A program made the position numbers and the translations under genes. The notes under the pieces are model-generated. The model made no database searches. It was not told the DNA's origin and saw only the letters and a program-made list of their open reading frames with translations. This document shows positions 49,594 through 57,864 of a stretch of DNA of 64,000 nt, in pieces; positions within the stretch are counted from its first letter, which is position 1; every line of letters starts with the position of its first letter. Source of the DNA: Amycolatopsis deserti (lineage in GTDB: Bacteria; Actinomycetota; Actinomycetes; Mycobacteriales; Pseudonocardiaceae); assembly GCF_014653945.1 (NCBI RefSeq), contig NZ_BNAU01000003.1, forward strand, positions 496,001 to 560,000. Reading direction: 5' to 3'.

Positions 49594-50205
49594 ATGAGCG
49601 CGACCACCACAGTTCCGGACGTGGCGCGCGGACACCTGGACATCCTGGACGAGACGCTGAGCGCGCTCCGTCAGCAGACGGGGCGCCTCACGCGCTGGGG
49701 CCGCGTGCTCGCCGAGCGGCTGAGCGAGGGCAACCGCCTGCTCGCGGCCGGCAACGGCGGGTCCGCGGCCGAAGCGCGGCAGCTGACCGCGGACCTGCTC
49801 GGCCGCTACCACGACGACCGCCCGCCGTTCTCGGCGATCGCCCTGCACGCCGACACCTCCAGCCTCACGGCGGTGGGCGACGAGTACGAGTACGACCACG
49901 CCGAGGTCTTCGCGCGGCAGGTGCGGGCGCACGCCCGCCCGCGCGACGTCCTCGTGCTGCTGTCGGCGAGCGGGCGCAGCCGCAACCTGGCGCGAGCGGC
50001 CGAAGAGGGCGTCCGGGCGGGGGCGAACGTGTGGGCGCTGACCGGGCCGAGCCCGAACCCGCTGGCGAACGTCGTCGAGGACGCGCTGTGCCTGCCCGGC
50101 ACGGCGGCCACCGTGCAGGAGGCGCACCTCGTGGCGGTCCACATCCTGTGCGCGGAAGTGGCCCGCGCACTGTCCACAGGGGACGGAGAGCGAAGGGCCT
50201 CGTGA
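49594..50205 (+). CDS. SIS-domain sugar-phosphate isomerase, GmhA-like
   Basis: A 203-residue SIS protein: LLAAGNGGSAAEARQLTADLLGRY, TAVGDEYEYDH and LLSASGRSRNLARAAEEG match sedoheptulose-7-phosphate isomerases (GmhA), with a late QEAHLVAVHILC helix. GmhA makes D-glycero-heptose-7-phosphate for heptose sugars; actinomycetes use such sugars in antibiotics and glycans. No other heptose gene is close, so the pathway is uncertain. It starts 22 bases after the MFS stop. Confidence 0.85.
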   Translation: MSATTTVPDVARGHLDILDETLSALRQQTGRLTRWGRVLAERLSEGNRLLAAGNGGSAAEARQLTADLLGRYHDDRPPFSAIALHADTSSLTAVGDEYEYDHAEVFARQVRAHARPRDVLVLLSASGRSRNLARAAEEGVRAGANVWALTGPSPNPLANVVEDALCLPGTAATVQEAHLVAVHILCAEVARALSTGDGERRAS

Positions 50206-50297
50206 CCCCGGAGGACGAAGCGCCCCGAATTGTCAGACCCCACCCCTAGTCTCCCCTCATGCCCACCCACCCCAACCCCGGAAGGCCGGGGCAGAAG

Positions 50298-50519
50298 TCA
50301 GCCCGGAGCGGGAAGCGGATCGTCGCCGTAGAGCCGTCGGCTCTCGATCGACCCGTCCCGCCGCTGAATCCTGAGCACGCTCGGGCGATCGGCGCGCGCC
50401 AGCTTCGCGGCCGCGCGCACCGCGTCCCGCTTGCGCTCGTGGTGCGACAGCACGGCCGCACCTCGCTTGACGTCCCAGCTGCCCAGCATGGGCGAGACCC
50501 AGTACACCGTTCGCGACAT
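50298..50519 (-). CDS. DUF2188-type small protein
   Basis: A 73-residue protein starting at ATG 50519: SRTVYWVSPMLGSWDVKRGAAV, a helix rich in KRDAVRAAAKLARAD, then LRIQRRDGSIESRRLYGDDP. This strand-helix-strand plan ending in RDGxIxxxxxYGxDP is that of DUF2188 proteins. It is divergent from the XRE regulator across a pair of palindromes, so it is likely regulated by it. Function is unknown. Confidence 0.78.
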   Translation of the reverse strand: MSRTVYWVSPMLGSWDVKRGAAVLSHHERKRDAVRAAAKLARADRPSVLRIQRRDGSIESRRLYGDDPLPAPG

Positions 50520-50537
50520 GATCCGCCTCCCTCCTCC

Positions 50538-50597
50538 GGTGTTGCACCACAGCAACACCGTTCCTATACTACACCACCGTTGCACCTCCGCAACGGT
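50538..50597. promoter_or_regulatory. two palindromic operators between DUF2188 and XRE genes
   Basis: Site 1, GGTGTTGC-ACCACA-GCAACACC (50538-50559), and site 2, ACCGTTGC-ACCTCC-GCAACGGT (50576-50597), share the core GTTGCACCNCNGCAAC. Between them is TATACT (50565-50570), a likely -10. This is the expected form of an XRE repressor's autoregulatory control region. Confidence 0.82.
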
Positions 50598-50638
50598 TCG
50601 GCAAAACTGCGACGGGACGAGAGGCGGAGGTGTGCCAC

Positions 50639-51013
50639 ATGGGCGGACGGCTGGACACGGGGAGGCTCTATGCGGCTCTGGACGCGGAGCGCGAATCACG
50701 CGGCCTGTCCTGGCGGCAGCTCGCGGCCGAGGCCGGGGTGAGCGCGTCCCTGGTCAGCCGCATGGGCAACGGTCACCGGCCGGACCTGGACGGGTTCATC
50801 GCGCTCGTCCAGTGGCTGGGGATGCCCGCCGAGACGTTCATGGTGTGGCCGGAGGGCCTGCCCGACGGGCGCCGACGGCCCTCGCTCGAAGCGCGGCTCG
50901 CGCCGCTGCTCCGGGCCGAGGAAGAACTGAGCGAGGCCGATCAGCAGCACGTGCTGGACGTGGTCGGCCTGACGATGCGACACATCCGCGCCAAGAACAA
51001 GGAGCTGAAATGA
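50639..51013 (+). CDS. XRE-family helix-turn-helix regulator
   Basis: A 124-residue protein with an N-terminal HTH: LYAALDAERESRGLSWRQLAAEAGVSASLVSRMGNGHRPDLDGFIALVQWL at residues 8-58, then a Trp/Pro linker and a helical C-terminus (EEELSEADQQHVLDVVGLTM). I take ATG 50639 because GGCGGAGG is 8 bases upstream; GTG 50630 is an alternative. It overlaps the ImmA gene by 4 bases. In such pairs the ImmA protease cleaves the XRE repressor upon a signal. Confidence 0.88.
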   Translation: MGGRLDTGRLYAALDAERESRGLSWRQLAAEAGVSASLVSRMGNGHRPDLDGFIALVQWLGMPAETFMVWPEGLPDGRRRPSLEARLAPLLRAEEELSEADQQHVLDVVGLTMRHIRAKNKELK

Positions 51014-51600
51014 CCCTCCGCCGGGGTTTCAAGAAGGAGGCCAGGGAACTCGCGCTCGAGGTCAGGGCCGAGCTGGGCACCGAGGTCTTCGCGCCGCTGG
51101 ACCCGTGGGCGCTCGCCGAGCTCTACGGCATCGAGGTGTTCGACCTCAGTAGCCCGTTCCTGCCGGAGACGTCGGTGCGGTACCTGACGGAGGAGCGGCC
51201 GCACGTGTTCTCCGCGGCGCTGGTCCCGCTCGAGCCGAGCGGGGCGGTGATCATCGAGAACCACGTGCATCCGCTGCGCCGCAGGCGGTCCACGATGGCC
51301 CACGAGATGGCGCACGTGCTGCTGGAGCACCCGTTCGGCCCGACGCTGACCGACGAGAACGGCTGCCGCTCGGCGGTCGCCGGGATCGAGGAGGAGGCCA
51401 CTGAGCTCTCCGGCGAACTCCTCATCCCCACCGACGCCGCGCGGATAGCGGCGTTCAAGGGATGGTCGGATCAGTCGGTGGCCAACCACTTCCGGGTCAG
51501 CGTCGCGATGGCCACGTGGCGCATGAACATGAGCGGCGCGCGCCGGATCGCCGCGAGAACACGGATCAAGGCCGAGGCACGCTACGCCACACCCGCCTGA
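51010..51600 (+). CDS. ImmA/IrrE-family metallo-endopeptidase
   Basis: A 196-residue zinc protease: the active-site helix reads RSTMAHEMAHVLLEHPF (HExxH near residue 100), with the third ligand Glu in EEEATELSGELLIPTDA. The N-terminal and C-terminal parts match the IrrE/ImmA family. It is translationally coupled to the XRE gene (ATGA). It should cut and inactivate that repressor. No phage or integrative element is visible nearby, so the pair may stand alone as a stress switch controlling itself and the DUF2188 gene. Confidence 0.9.
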   Translation: MTLRRGFKKEARELALEVRAELGTEVFAPLDPWALAELYGIEVFDLSSPFLPETSVRYLTEERPHVFSAALVPLEPSGAVIIENHVHPLRRRRSTMAHEMAHVLLEHPFGPTLTDENGCRSAVAGIEEEATELSGELLIPTDAARIAAFKGWSDQSVANHFRVSVAMATWRMNMSGARRIAARTRIKAEARYATPA

Positions 51601-51742
51601 GAGGTTGTCCACAAAGCGATCCACAGGTGGGTAAATCTGTGGACAACTCGACCGTCCACTAGGGACAGATGGGAGGCGGCTGCCGGCAGAACGGGTCAAC
51701 CACGGGGAAGAGCCCGCGGAGGCTGGTGGCCGCGGGGTGTCG

Positions 51743-52243
51743 TCAGGCGTCCTGCGCGGCTTCCTCGCCGAACAGTTCCGCGACCGCGCGTGCCCGAAGC
51801 CGTTCGAGGCGCGTGGCTTGGCTGCGGCTGTTCGCGATCAGCTCGTCGAGGCGATCGGCGTCCAGGCGCGAGTCCACGGCGGCGCGGGCGCGCAGGGTGC
51901 GCCACGCCGCTACCTTGCCCTCGACGCCGAGCCGGAGTCCTTCGAGTTCGACGACGCGGCTGAGCGGTGACCGGTTCAGCAGCCGGCCGTTGAACTTGAG
52001 CCTGCCCGCCTTCTCCAGGAGCCAGCCGGCCCACTGCCCGGTGGGGCGGCTGGGTTCGCCGAGGGCGCGCATCATGTCGACGAGGGCGTCGCGGTCATCG
52101 GCCATCTCCTCGGCGAGCCGGTCGAGCTTCCCGTTGCCGGCCCACTCGGCCTCAGCGCGGGCGAAGCGCCTGGCGAGCTCGGCCCCGGCCGTCACCACGG
52201 CCACGTGGTCGTTGAGGTAAATGCCCAGCAACGTGCGACCCAT
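51743..52243 (-). CDS. helical protein of unknown function
   Basis: A 166-residue, Leu/Ala/Arg-rich helical protein: LGIYLNDHVAVVTAGAELARRFARAE..., then DDRDALVDMMRALGEPSR, GRLKFNGRLLNRSPLSRVVELEGLRLGVEGK and a C-terminal RLERLRARAVAELF. The layout recalls a four-helix, ferritin-like bundle, but no metal motif is visible. The segment LLNRSPLSRVVELEGLRLGV looks conserved in actinobacteria as far as I recall. The start ATG 52243 was chosen because upstream sequence is repetitive. Confidence 0.72.
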   Translation of the reverse strand: MGRTLLGIYLNDHVAVVTAGAELARRFARAEAEWAGNGKLDRLAEEMADDRDALVDMMRALGEPSRPTGQWAGWLLEKAGRLKFNGRLLNRSPLSRVVELEGLRLGVEGKVAAWRTLRARAAVDSRLDADRLDELIANSRSQATRLERLRARAVAELFGEEAAQDA

Positions 52244-52259
52244 ACCGGTGAGTACCCCA

Positions 52260-52885
52260 CGAACCGGCGCCCCAATCCAGGCCAGAACAGCCCGCCGACG
52301 CGCTCCAGGCCCCCGACGCAGCACGCCCCGAATGGCGACGAGAGCGGCTCTCAGACACTCCGCAGCCGCGCGGCAGGCCCACCGCCCCCCGGCGCGGCAA
52401 GCAGCCAAGCCTCACGCGACAAGCTGCCAAACCCCGCCCGGCGGGCAGCCGGACCCACACGGCACCGCAGGCCCGGCGCGGCAGGCGGCCAAGCCCCGCA
52501 GGCGGGCGGCCATGCCCCGCGCCGCAAGCCGCCAAACCCCGCTGCAAGGCGCCAGGCTCCGCGCGCCAAGCCACCAAGCCCGGCGCGTCAGGCGGCCAAG
52601 CACCGCGCCTCAAGGCGCCAAGCCAGCGAGCCCCGCAGGACAGACCGCCAGGCCAGGCGCAGCAAGCTGCCCGGCCCGGCGCGGCGAGCTATCCCGGCCC
52701 GGCGCGGCGAGCTCCCGAGCCTGTGCGGCGGCCAACCCCGGCACGGCAAGCTGCCAAGCCCGCGTGGCGGGGGGCCAGGCCCCTGGCGGGCGGCCCGGAA
52801 GGGCAGGCCCCGCGCCGCCCCCGCACGACAAGCCCCACGCGCCAAGCCACCAAGCCGCACGCGGCAAGCCGGCAAGCCACGCGCC
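52260..52885. repeat. GC-rich short-unit repeat array
   Basis: About 620 bases between two minus-strand genes contain many degenerate copies of a 20-27 base unit of the form GCGGCAAGCNGCCAAGCCCC (for example near 52390, 52420, 52485, 52530, 52740 and 52860). Frames are open only through lack of stops and give Ala/Pro/Arg-rich products. No gene is supported here. Confidence 0.72.
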
Positions 52886-54067
52886 TCAGACGACGCCCTC
52901 CGCGCGCAGCTGTTCCACCTCCGCCGCGTCGTGGCCCAGCTCCTGGAGGATCGCGTCCGTCTGGGCGCCCACCTCGGGCACCGGCCCCATCCGCGGCTCG
53001 AAACCGCCCATGATCACCGGCGGCAGGAGCGCCTGCATCGTCCCGCCGGGGATCGGCACCTCCCGCCACCGGTCGCGCTCCGCGAGCACCGGGTGCGCTA
53101 GGAACTCGTGCACCGAGTTCACCCCGGCGTTCGCCACGCCGATGCCGTCCAGCAGGGCCATGATCTTGTCGCTGTCCAGCTCTCGGAACCGCGCGGCGAC
53201 GATCTCGTTCAGCTCGTCCCGGTGGACCACCCGCGCCGATCCCGTCGCGAACCGCGGGTCGTCGACCAGCTCCGGCCGCTGCAGGAAGTGCGTGCACAGC
53301 GCGACCCACTCCGGCTCGTTCTGGATCGAGAACAGCACGTCCTTGCCGTCGGCCGCCGTGTAGGCCCCGTACGGCGCGATCGTCGCGTGCTGAGTGCCCA
53401 CCCGCGGCGGCTGGGTGCCGCCGTAGCGCGTGTAGTAGGCCGGCTGTCCCATCCACTCGGACAGCGCGTCGAACAGCGACACCTCCACCGGCCGCACCCG
53501 GCCGGTCGTCGCCCGGGTGAACAACGCCGTCAGGATGCCCGAGTAGGCGTACATACCGCCCGCGATGTCCGCCACCGACACCCCCGCCCGCGCCGCGCCC
53601 TCGGGCGTGCCGGTCAGCGACACCAGCCCGGTCTGGCACTGGACGAGCAGGTCGTAGGCCTTGCGCTCGGCCCACGGCCCGTCGGTGCCGTACCCGCTGA
53701 TCGTGCACGGGATCAGCGACGGGTACCGCTCACCCAGCGCCCGCGGATCCAGGCCCATCCGCGCCGCGGCACCCGGCGCGAGGTTCTGCACGAACACGTC
53801 CGCGCCCTCGAGCAGCCGGGCTAGCACCTCACGGCCGCGCGGATCCTTGAGGTTGAGCGTCAGCGACTCCTTCGACCGGTTGAGCCAGACGAAGTAGCTG
53901 GACTGGCCGTGCACGGTCGTGTCGTAGCGTCGCGCGAAGTCGCCGCCGCCGGGCCGCTCCACCTTGATCACCCGGGCGCCGAGATCGGCGAGCTGACGCG
54001 TCGCGAACGGCGCCGCGACGGCCTGCTCCAGGCTGACGACGGTGATCCCGGCGAGCGGCAGGTTCAC
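52886..54067 (-). CDS. CaiB/BaiF-family CoA transferase
   Basis: A 393-residue class III CoA transferase starting at GTG 54067, overlapping the ABM gene's stop (GTGA). Motifs: VVSLEQAVAAPFATRQLADLGARVIKVERPGGGDFARRYD, NRSKESLTLNLKDPRG, DVFVQNLAPGAAARMG, and KAYDLLVQCQTGLVSLTGTPEG with the catalytic Asp. The QxxxxPxxTR start is typical of the formyl-CoA/mesaconyl-CoA transferase branch. The acid substrate is unknown. It is only about one-third like the other CoA transferase of this window, judging by eye. Confidence 0.88.
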   Translation of the reverse strand: MNLPLAGITVVSLEQAVAAPFATRQLADLGARVIKVERPGGGDFARRYDTTVHGQSSYFVWLNRSKESLTLNLKDPRGREVLARLLEGADVFVQNLAPGAAARMGLDPRALGERYPSLIPCTISGYGTDGPWAERKAYDLLVQCQTGLVSLTGTPEGAARAGVSVADIAGGMYAYSGILTALFTRATTGRVRPVEVSLFDALSEWMGQPAYYTRYGGTQPPRVGTQHATIAPYGAYTAADGKDVLFSIQNEPEWVALCTHFLQRPELVDDPRFATGSARVVHRDELNEIVAARFRELDSDKIMALLDGIGVANAGVNSVHEFLAHPVLAERDRWREVPIPGGTMQALLPPVIMGGFEPRMGPVPEVGAQTDAILQELGHDAAEVEQLRAEGVV

Positions 54068-54393
54068 AGCGCGCCCAGCCGGCCGTCCCCGTCCGGCAGC
54101 GGGGTCAGCAGCTGCACGTCCATCGGCTTGGCGAGCAGCCCGTCCAGCGCCTTGCCCAGCTCGGCGAGCGCCGCGCCCTTGCCGTGCGCGCCGAGCGCCG
54201 GGCCGGACGCCCACTTCTCCACCATGACGAACGTCGTCGGCGACTTGGCGTCGCGGTGCAGCGCGTAGCGTTCGCAGCCGGGCTCGGCGTGCACCGCCCG
54301 CACCGCGGTCCGCAGCGCCTCCTCGACCTGGGTTTCCTTGCCCTCCGCGGCCTCCATGGTCGCGACCACGACAACTGGGTCCGTCTGGTTCAT
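54064..54393 (-). CDS. ABM-family putative quinol monooxygenase
   Basis: A 109-residue ABM protein: VVVVATMEAAEGKETQVEEALRTAVRAVHAEPGCERYALHRD, TTFVMVEKWASGPALGAHGKGAAL with the conserved His, and a C-terminal strand. It is the second such protein in the window. Overlap with the CoA-transferase start implies one transcript and perhaps joint breakdown of an aromatic acid; that link is inference. Confidence 0.85.
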   Translation of the reverse strand: MNQTDPVVVVATMEAAEGKETQVEEALRTAVRAVHAEPGCERYALHRDAKSPTTFVMVEKWASGPALGAHGKGAALAELGKALDGLLAKPMDVQLLTPLPDGDGRLGAL

Positions 54394-54430
54394 GCCGTCA
54401 TACCACCGGATACGCGCCGCGACCGCAAGG

Positions 54431-55123
54431 TCACGGGCGCCATTCGGGCTCGATCACGAGCTCGGTCAGGTGCGTGTCCGGCGGCGCGGCCAGCACGGAC
54501 CGCACCGCGCCGGCGACCGACGCCGGATCGAGGTAGCGCTCGGGTTCGTAGCGCCCGCCCTCCATGCGGCGCACCGTCTGCTGCATCGGCGTCGCGACGC
54601 GCCCCGGGTAGATGCTGGTGACGCGGACCCCGTTCGGGAGCTCCTCGCGGTGCAGCGCCTCGGCGAACACCCGCAGCGCCGTCTTGCTGGCGGCGTACGC
54701 GGCGCGGTGGGCAGGCGGACCGAGCGCGGCCGTCGAGTTCACCAGGACCACCCGTCCCCGGGCGGCCCGCAGGGCGGGCAGCAGCAGCCGGGTCACCGAC
54801 GCGACCCCGAACAGGTTGACCGCGAACAGCTCACGCCACACCGCGGGATCGGTTTCCGCCACATCGCCCAGTTGGAAAACACCGGCACAATGCACCAGAA
54901 CGTCGACGGAAAACAATTCAGGGAAATTATCTGAAATGTCCGGATCGGCGGCGAGGTCGAGTTGCCAGCAATGAGCGTCCGGTAGTTTTCCGGCGAATTC
55001 CTTCAGCTCGGTCTCGTCACGTCCGGCCAGCCAGAGCGTGTACCGGTCAGCCAAGGCCGCGGCCACCTCGGCGCCGATTCCGCCGGTCGCTCCGACCACG
55101 ACGGCAATTCCCCTGTCGTTCAT
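54431..55123 (-). CDS. short-chain dehydrogenase/reductase
   Basis: A 230-residue classical SDR: VVVGATGGIGAEVAAALAD (TGxxxGxG, residues 9-27), VDVLVHCAGVFQLGD (NAG-like, here HCAG), the catalytic Ser in VLVNSTAALG and YxxxK in AAYAASKTAL. It binds NAD(P)H and reduces or oxidises an unknown carbonyl compound. The stretch around 54900-54960 is AT-richer than its surroundings. It lies next to the MFS/TetR pair but on its own. Confidence 0.88.
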   Translation of the reverse strand: MNDRGIAVVVGATGGIGAEVAAALADRYTLWLAGRDETELKEFAGKLPDAHCWQLDLAADPDISDNFPELFSVDVLVHCAGVFQLGDVAETDPAVWRELFAVNLFGVASVTRLLLPALRAARGRVVLVNSTAALGPPAHRAAYAASKTALRVFAEALHREELPNGVRVTSIYPGRVATPMQQTVRRMEGGRYEPERYLDPASVAGAVRSVLAAPPDTHLTELVIEPEWRP

Positions 55124-55208
55124 CGGGCGCCAGGATAAACGCCTGATCGCGAAAAAGAACAGGGTCCGTGGACCCTGTTCCGCTATTCGGCCCGGCCGCG
55201 CGGCCCCG

Positions 55209-56693
55209 TCAACGACCGGCCGGTTCCCGGCATTCCGCCGGGTGCAGCGGGGTCCCGGCCACCGCGCAGTGGACCTTCACCGGGCTGACCGGCGCGGGCT
55301 TCGGGCGGCCGGGCACGAACGCGAACGCGATCAACGCGCCCGCGACCAGCAACCCGGCGCAGACCAGCATCGCCGTGCGGTAGGCGGGCGCGAGCGCCGC
55401 GGGATCGGTCAGGCTGCCCGTGCCGATGCCGGCGACCAGCGGCAGCACCGCCACGGCGAGCAGCCCGGCGGTGCGGGCGATCGCGTTGTTCGCGCCGCTG
55501 GCCACCCCCGCGTACCGGTCGTCCAGCGCGCCCAGCGCGGTCGCCGTCAGCGGTGCGACCGTCAGCGACAACCCGAGCCCGAGCACGACGACCGCGGGCA
55601 GCACTTCGGTCAGGTACGACGGGCTCGCCGAGATCCGGGACAGCAGGACGAGCCCGACCGCGCAGATGATCGGCCCCGCGGTCATCGGCAGCCGCGGCCC
55701 GATCCGCTGCCCCAGTGCTCCCGCCCGCGCGGACAGCACGAGCATCAACGCGGTCACCGGCAGCATCGCCGACCCCGCCGCGACCGGCGAGAACCCGCCG
55801 ACGACCTGCAGGTTCAGCACCACCAGGAAGAACACGCCGCCCAGCGCCGCGTACACCGCGAAGGTCACCAGGTTCGCCGCCGTGAACGGCCGCGACGCGA
55901 ACACGCCCATCGGCAGCATCGGGTGCGCCGACCGCCGCTCGGTCAGCACGAACGCGGCGATCCCGGCCACCCCGACCGCCAGCGCCACCAGCACCGTCGG
56001 CGAGCCCGCGCCGAGCGCCGGCCAGGCGGTGAAGCCGTAGCTCAGCCCGGCCAGCCCGAGGGCGCCCATCGCCGCGCCGGTGAAGTCCAGCTGCCGCGCG
56101 GCCTCCCGGTTGCGGGTCTCCGGCACGTGCCGGAGCGCGACCACGACGACGATCGCCGCGAGCGGCACGTTGATCAGGAACACCAGCCGCCAGCTCGCCA
56201 CCTCGACCAGCCACCCGCCGAGGAACGGGCCGAGCGCCCCGGCGATCCCGCCCAGCCCGGACCACGCGCCGATCGCCTTCGCGCGGTCGTCGGGGTGGAA
56301 CGACGCCTCCAGGATCGCCAGCGACCCGGGCGTGAGCAGCGCGCCACCGACGCCCTGCAGCACCCGCGCGGCCACCAGGGTCCACACGTCCGGCGCGAGC
56401 CCGCACAGCAGGGACGCGATCGCGAACCACGCCACGCCGAGCACGAAGATCCGGCGCCGCCCGAAGCGGTCGCCGAGGGAGCCGCCGAGCAGGATCAGGG
56501 CGGCGAGGCTGAGCGTGTAGCCGTTGACCGTCCACTGCAGACCGGCCGTGCTCGCCTCGAGATCGCTGCCGATTCTCGGCAGCGCGATGTTCACGACCGT
56601 CGCGTCGAGGAAGGTCACGCCGGACCCGAGCACGGTCGCGAGAAGGACCCAGCGCCCGGAGGCCTGGCCGTACCGGAGCGCGGGTTCCGCCAT
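55209..56693 (-). CDS. DHA2-type MFS drug transporter (14 spans)
   Basis: A 494-residue EmrB/QacA-type MFS transporter: VTFLDATVVNIALPRIGSDLEASTAGLQWTVNGYTL (motif D1), GGSLGDRFGRRRIFVLGV (motif A) and LTPGSLAILEASF with PFLGGWLVEVASWRLVFLINVP (motif C). About 14 spans can be counted. The start is ATG 56693. It is 2 bases behind the TetR-fusion gene, which ends at 56696 on the same strand, so both form an operon. Confidence 0.92.
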   Translation of the reverse strand: MAEPALRYGQASGRWVLLATVLGSGVTFLDATVVNIALPRIGSDLEASTAGLQWTVNGYTLSLAALILLGGSLGDRFGRRRIFVLGVAWFAIASLLCGLAPDVWTLVAARVLQGVGGALLTPGSLAILEASFHPDDRAKAIGAWSGLGGIAGALGPFLGGWLVEVASWRLVFLINVPLAAIVVVVALRHVPETRNREAARQLDFTGAAMGALGLAGLSYGFTAWPALGAGSPTVLVALAVGVAGIAAFVLTERRSAHPMLPMGVFASRPFTAANLVTFAVYAALGGVFFLVVLNLQVVGGFSPVAAGSAMLPVTALMLVLSARAGALGQRIGPRLPMTAGPIICAVGLVLLSRISASPSYLTEVLPAVVVLGLGLSLTVAPLTATALGALDDRYAGVASGANNAIARTAGLLAVAVLPLVAGIGTGSLTDPAALAPAYRTAMLVCAGLLVAGALIAFAFVPGRPKPAPVSPVKVHCAVAGTPLHPAECREPAGR

Positions 56694-56695
56694 CG

Positions 56696-57775
56696 TCACG
56701 AGGACCGATCGTGGTGGCTGGACGCGGCGGGCGCAAGCCTGTTCGCCGCCACCGCGTGACAGGCGCCGAAACCGTCCGCGCGCGCCACGACCCGGCCACC
56801 CGCGACGCGCACCGCCACCTCGGTCGCGTCGCTGACCGCCGGCACGCCGGCCGCCGCCGCCAGCTCGGCGCGCTCGTCGAACACGACCGGCAGACCCGGC
56901 CACGCCGTCGCCGGGAACGCCTGGCGCAGGGACGCGGCCACCTCGGTGATCACCAGACGCGCGAGCGGCCCCAGCTCGGCCGGCTCCCCGGTGACCACCA
57001 CGACCGTCACGCCCGCCCCCGCCCGGACCGCCTCCTCGGCCGCGGCGAGCCGGTGCAGGCCGAGGACCGCGACGACGCCGTCGGACGGCAGCCGGACCGT
57101 CTCCCCGCGCACCAGGTCGAAGGCCTCGCCGGGCGACCACGGCTCACCGGCGGGGCGCGGCTGCGGGGACACCTGCGGCGGCGCCCACCAGTCGTTGAGC
57201 GGCAGGCCGGCGAGCTGTTCGCAGGTGCTCACCACGTCGAACGGCTCCACGAACCCGGGCGCGGCGACGGTGAGCTGCCGCGCGCCGTGCAGGGTCGTCA
57301 GCACCGACCGCGCCCGGCGCACGTACCGCGCGGGCGGCGCACCCGGCGGGGACTCGGGCGGGTCGAGCCGTTCCATCGCCAGCGCGAGCAGCAGCGCGCC
57401 CAGCTCCAGGAGTTGCGCGTAGGGCAGCCGCACCCGCTCGTCGGCCATCACCTCGGACGGCAGGTCGCGGCCCAGACCGGCGTCGCGCACCATCCAGTCC
57501 CGGGCGAACGAACCGATCGCGGACCGCGCGTCGGTGCCGGGCCGGCTGTGCGGGGACGGCTCGGCGCGGGCGGCGAGGTCGGCCAGGACCGCGAAGTAGA
57601 GCGCCCGCTTGCCGGGGAAGTTGGAGTAGACCGCGCCGCGCGTCAGCTCCGCGCGCTCGGCGATCACGTCCACCTTCGCGTCCCGGAACCCCCGCTCGGC
57701 GAACTCCTGACGGGCCGCCACCAGCACTTTCGCGCGGTTGCGCTCCTGCGTCTCCGCCCTGGTCAGCCGCGCCAC
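56696..57775 (-). CDS. TetR regulator with an extra C-terminal thioredoxin-like domain
   Basis: A 359-residue protein starting at GTG 57775 with GAGGAGG 4 bases upstream. Residues 1-60 are the TetR DNA-binding domain (RAKVLVAARQEFAERGFRDAKVDVIAERAELTRGAVYSNFPGKRALYF), followed by the usual helical domain to about 190. The last 150 residues are extra: AVLGLHRLAAAEEAVRAG, VTVVVVTGEPAELGPLARL, PGLPVVFDERAELAAAAGVPAV and RVAGGRVVARADGFGACHAVAA, a pattern like the AhpC/TSA-Prx fold without its active Cys motif. It is divergent from the P450 gene; the target is likely the MFS gene behind it. Confidence 0.82.
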   Translation of the reverse strand: MARLTRAETQERNRAKVLVAARQEFAERGFRDAKVDVIAERAELTRGAVYSNFPGKRALYFAVLADLAARAEPSPHSRPGTDARSAIGSFARDWMVRDAGLGRDLPSEVMADERVRLPYAQLLELGALLLALAMERLDPPESPPGAPPARYVRRARSVLTTLHGARQLTVAAPGFVEPFDVVSTCEQLAGLPLNDWWAPPQVSPQPRPAGEPWSPGEAFDLVRGETVRLPSDGVVAVLGLHRLAAAEEAVRAGAGVTVVVVTGEPAELGPLARLVITEVAASLRQAFPATAWPGLPVVFDERAELAAAAGVPAVSDATEVAVRVAGGRVVARADGFGACHAVAANRLAPAASSHHDRSS

Positions 57776-57824
57776 CACGCCTCCTCGTTGCCATCCGGAC
57801 GGAGACCAAGATATCGTGCCCATT

Positions 57825-57856
57825 CAGATGATGTGAACATCTGGTATCAACATCTG
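57825..57856. promoter_or_regulatory. TetR operator candidates before the P450 gene
   Basis: CAGATG (57825-57830) and CATCTG (57838-57843) form an inverted repeat with a 7-base centre, and a third half-site CATCTG stands at 57851-57856. The array lies in the divergent region between the TetR-fusion and P450 starts. Confidence 0.6.
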
Positions 57857-57864
57857 GAGTGCTG

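Noticed and set aside
50538..51660. Possible small prophage or integrative element around the XRE/ImmA pair
   Set aside because: No integrase, excisionase, portal or replication gene is present and composition does not change; flanking genes look chromosomal.
51600..51742. GTGGACAACTC and TTGTCCACA sequences at 51605-51650 as a replication origin (DnaA boxes)
   Set aside because: Only two DnaA-box-like copies (TTGTCCACA at 51605 and its reverse type near 51640) are present and dnaA, dnaN or parAB are absent; too little for an origin, though the cluster was noted.
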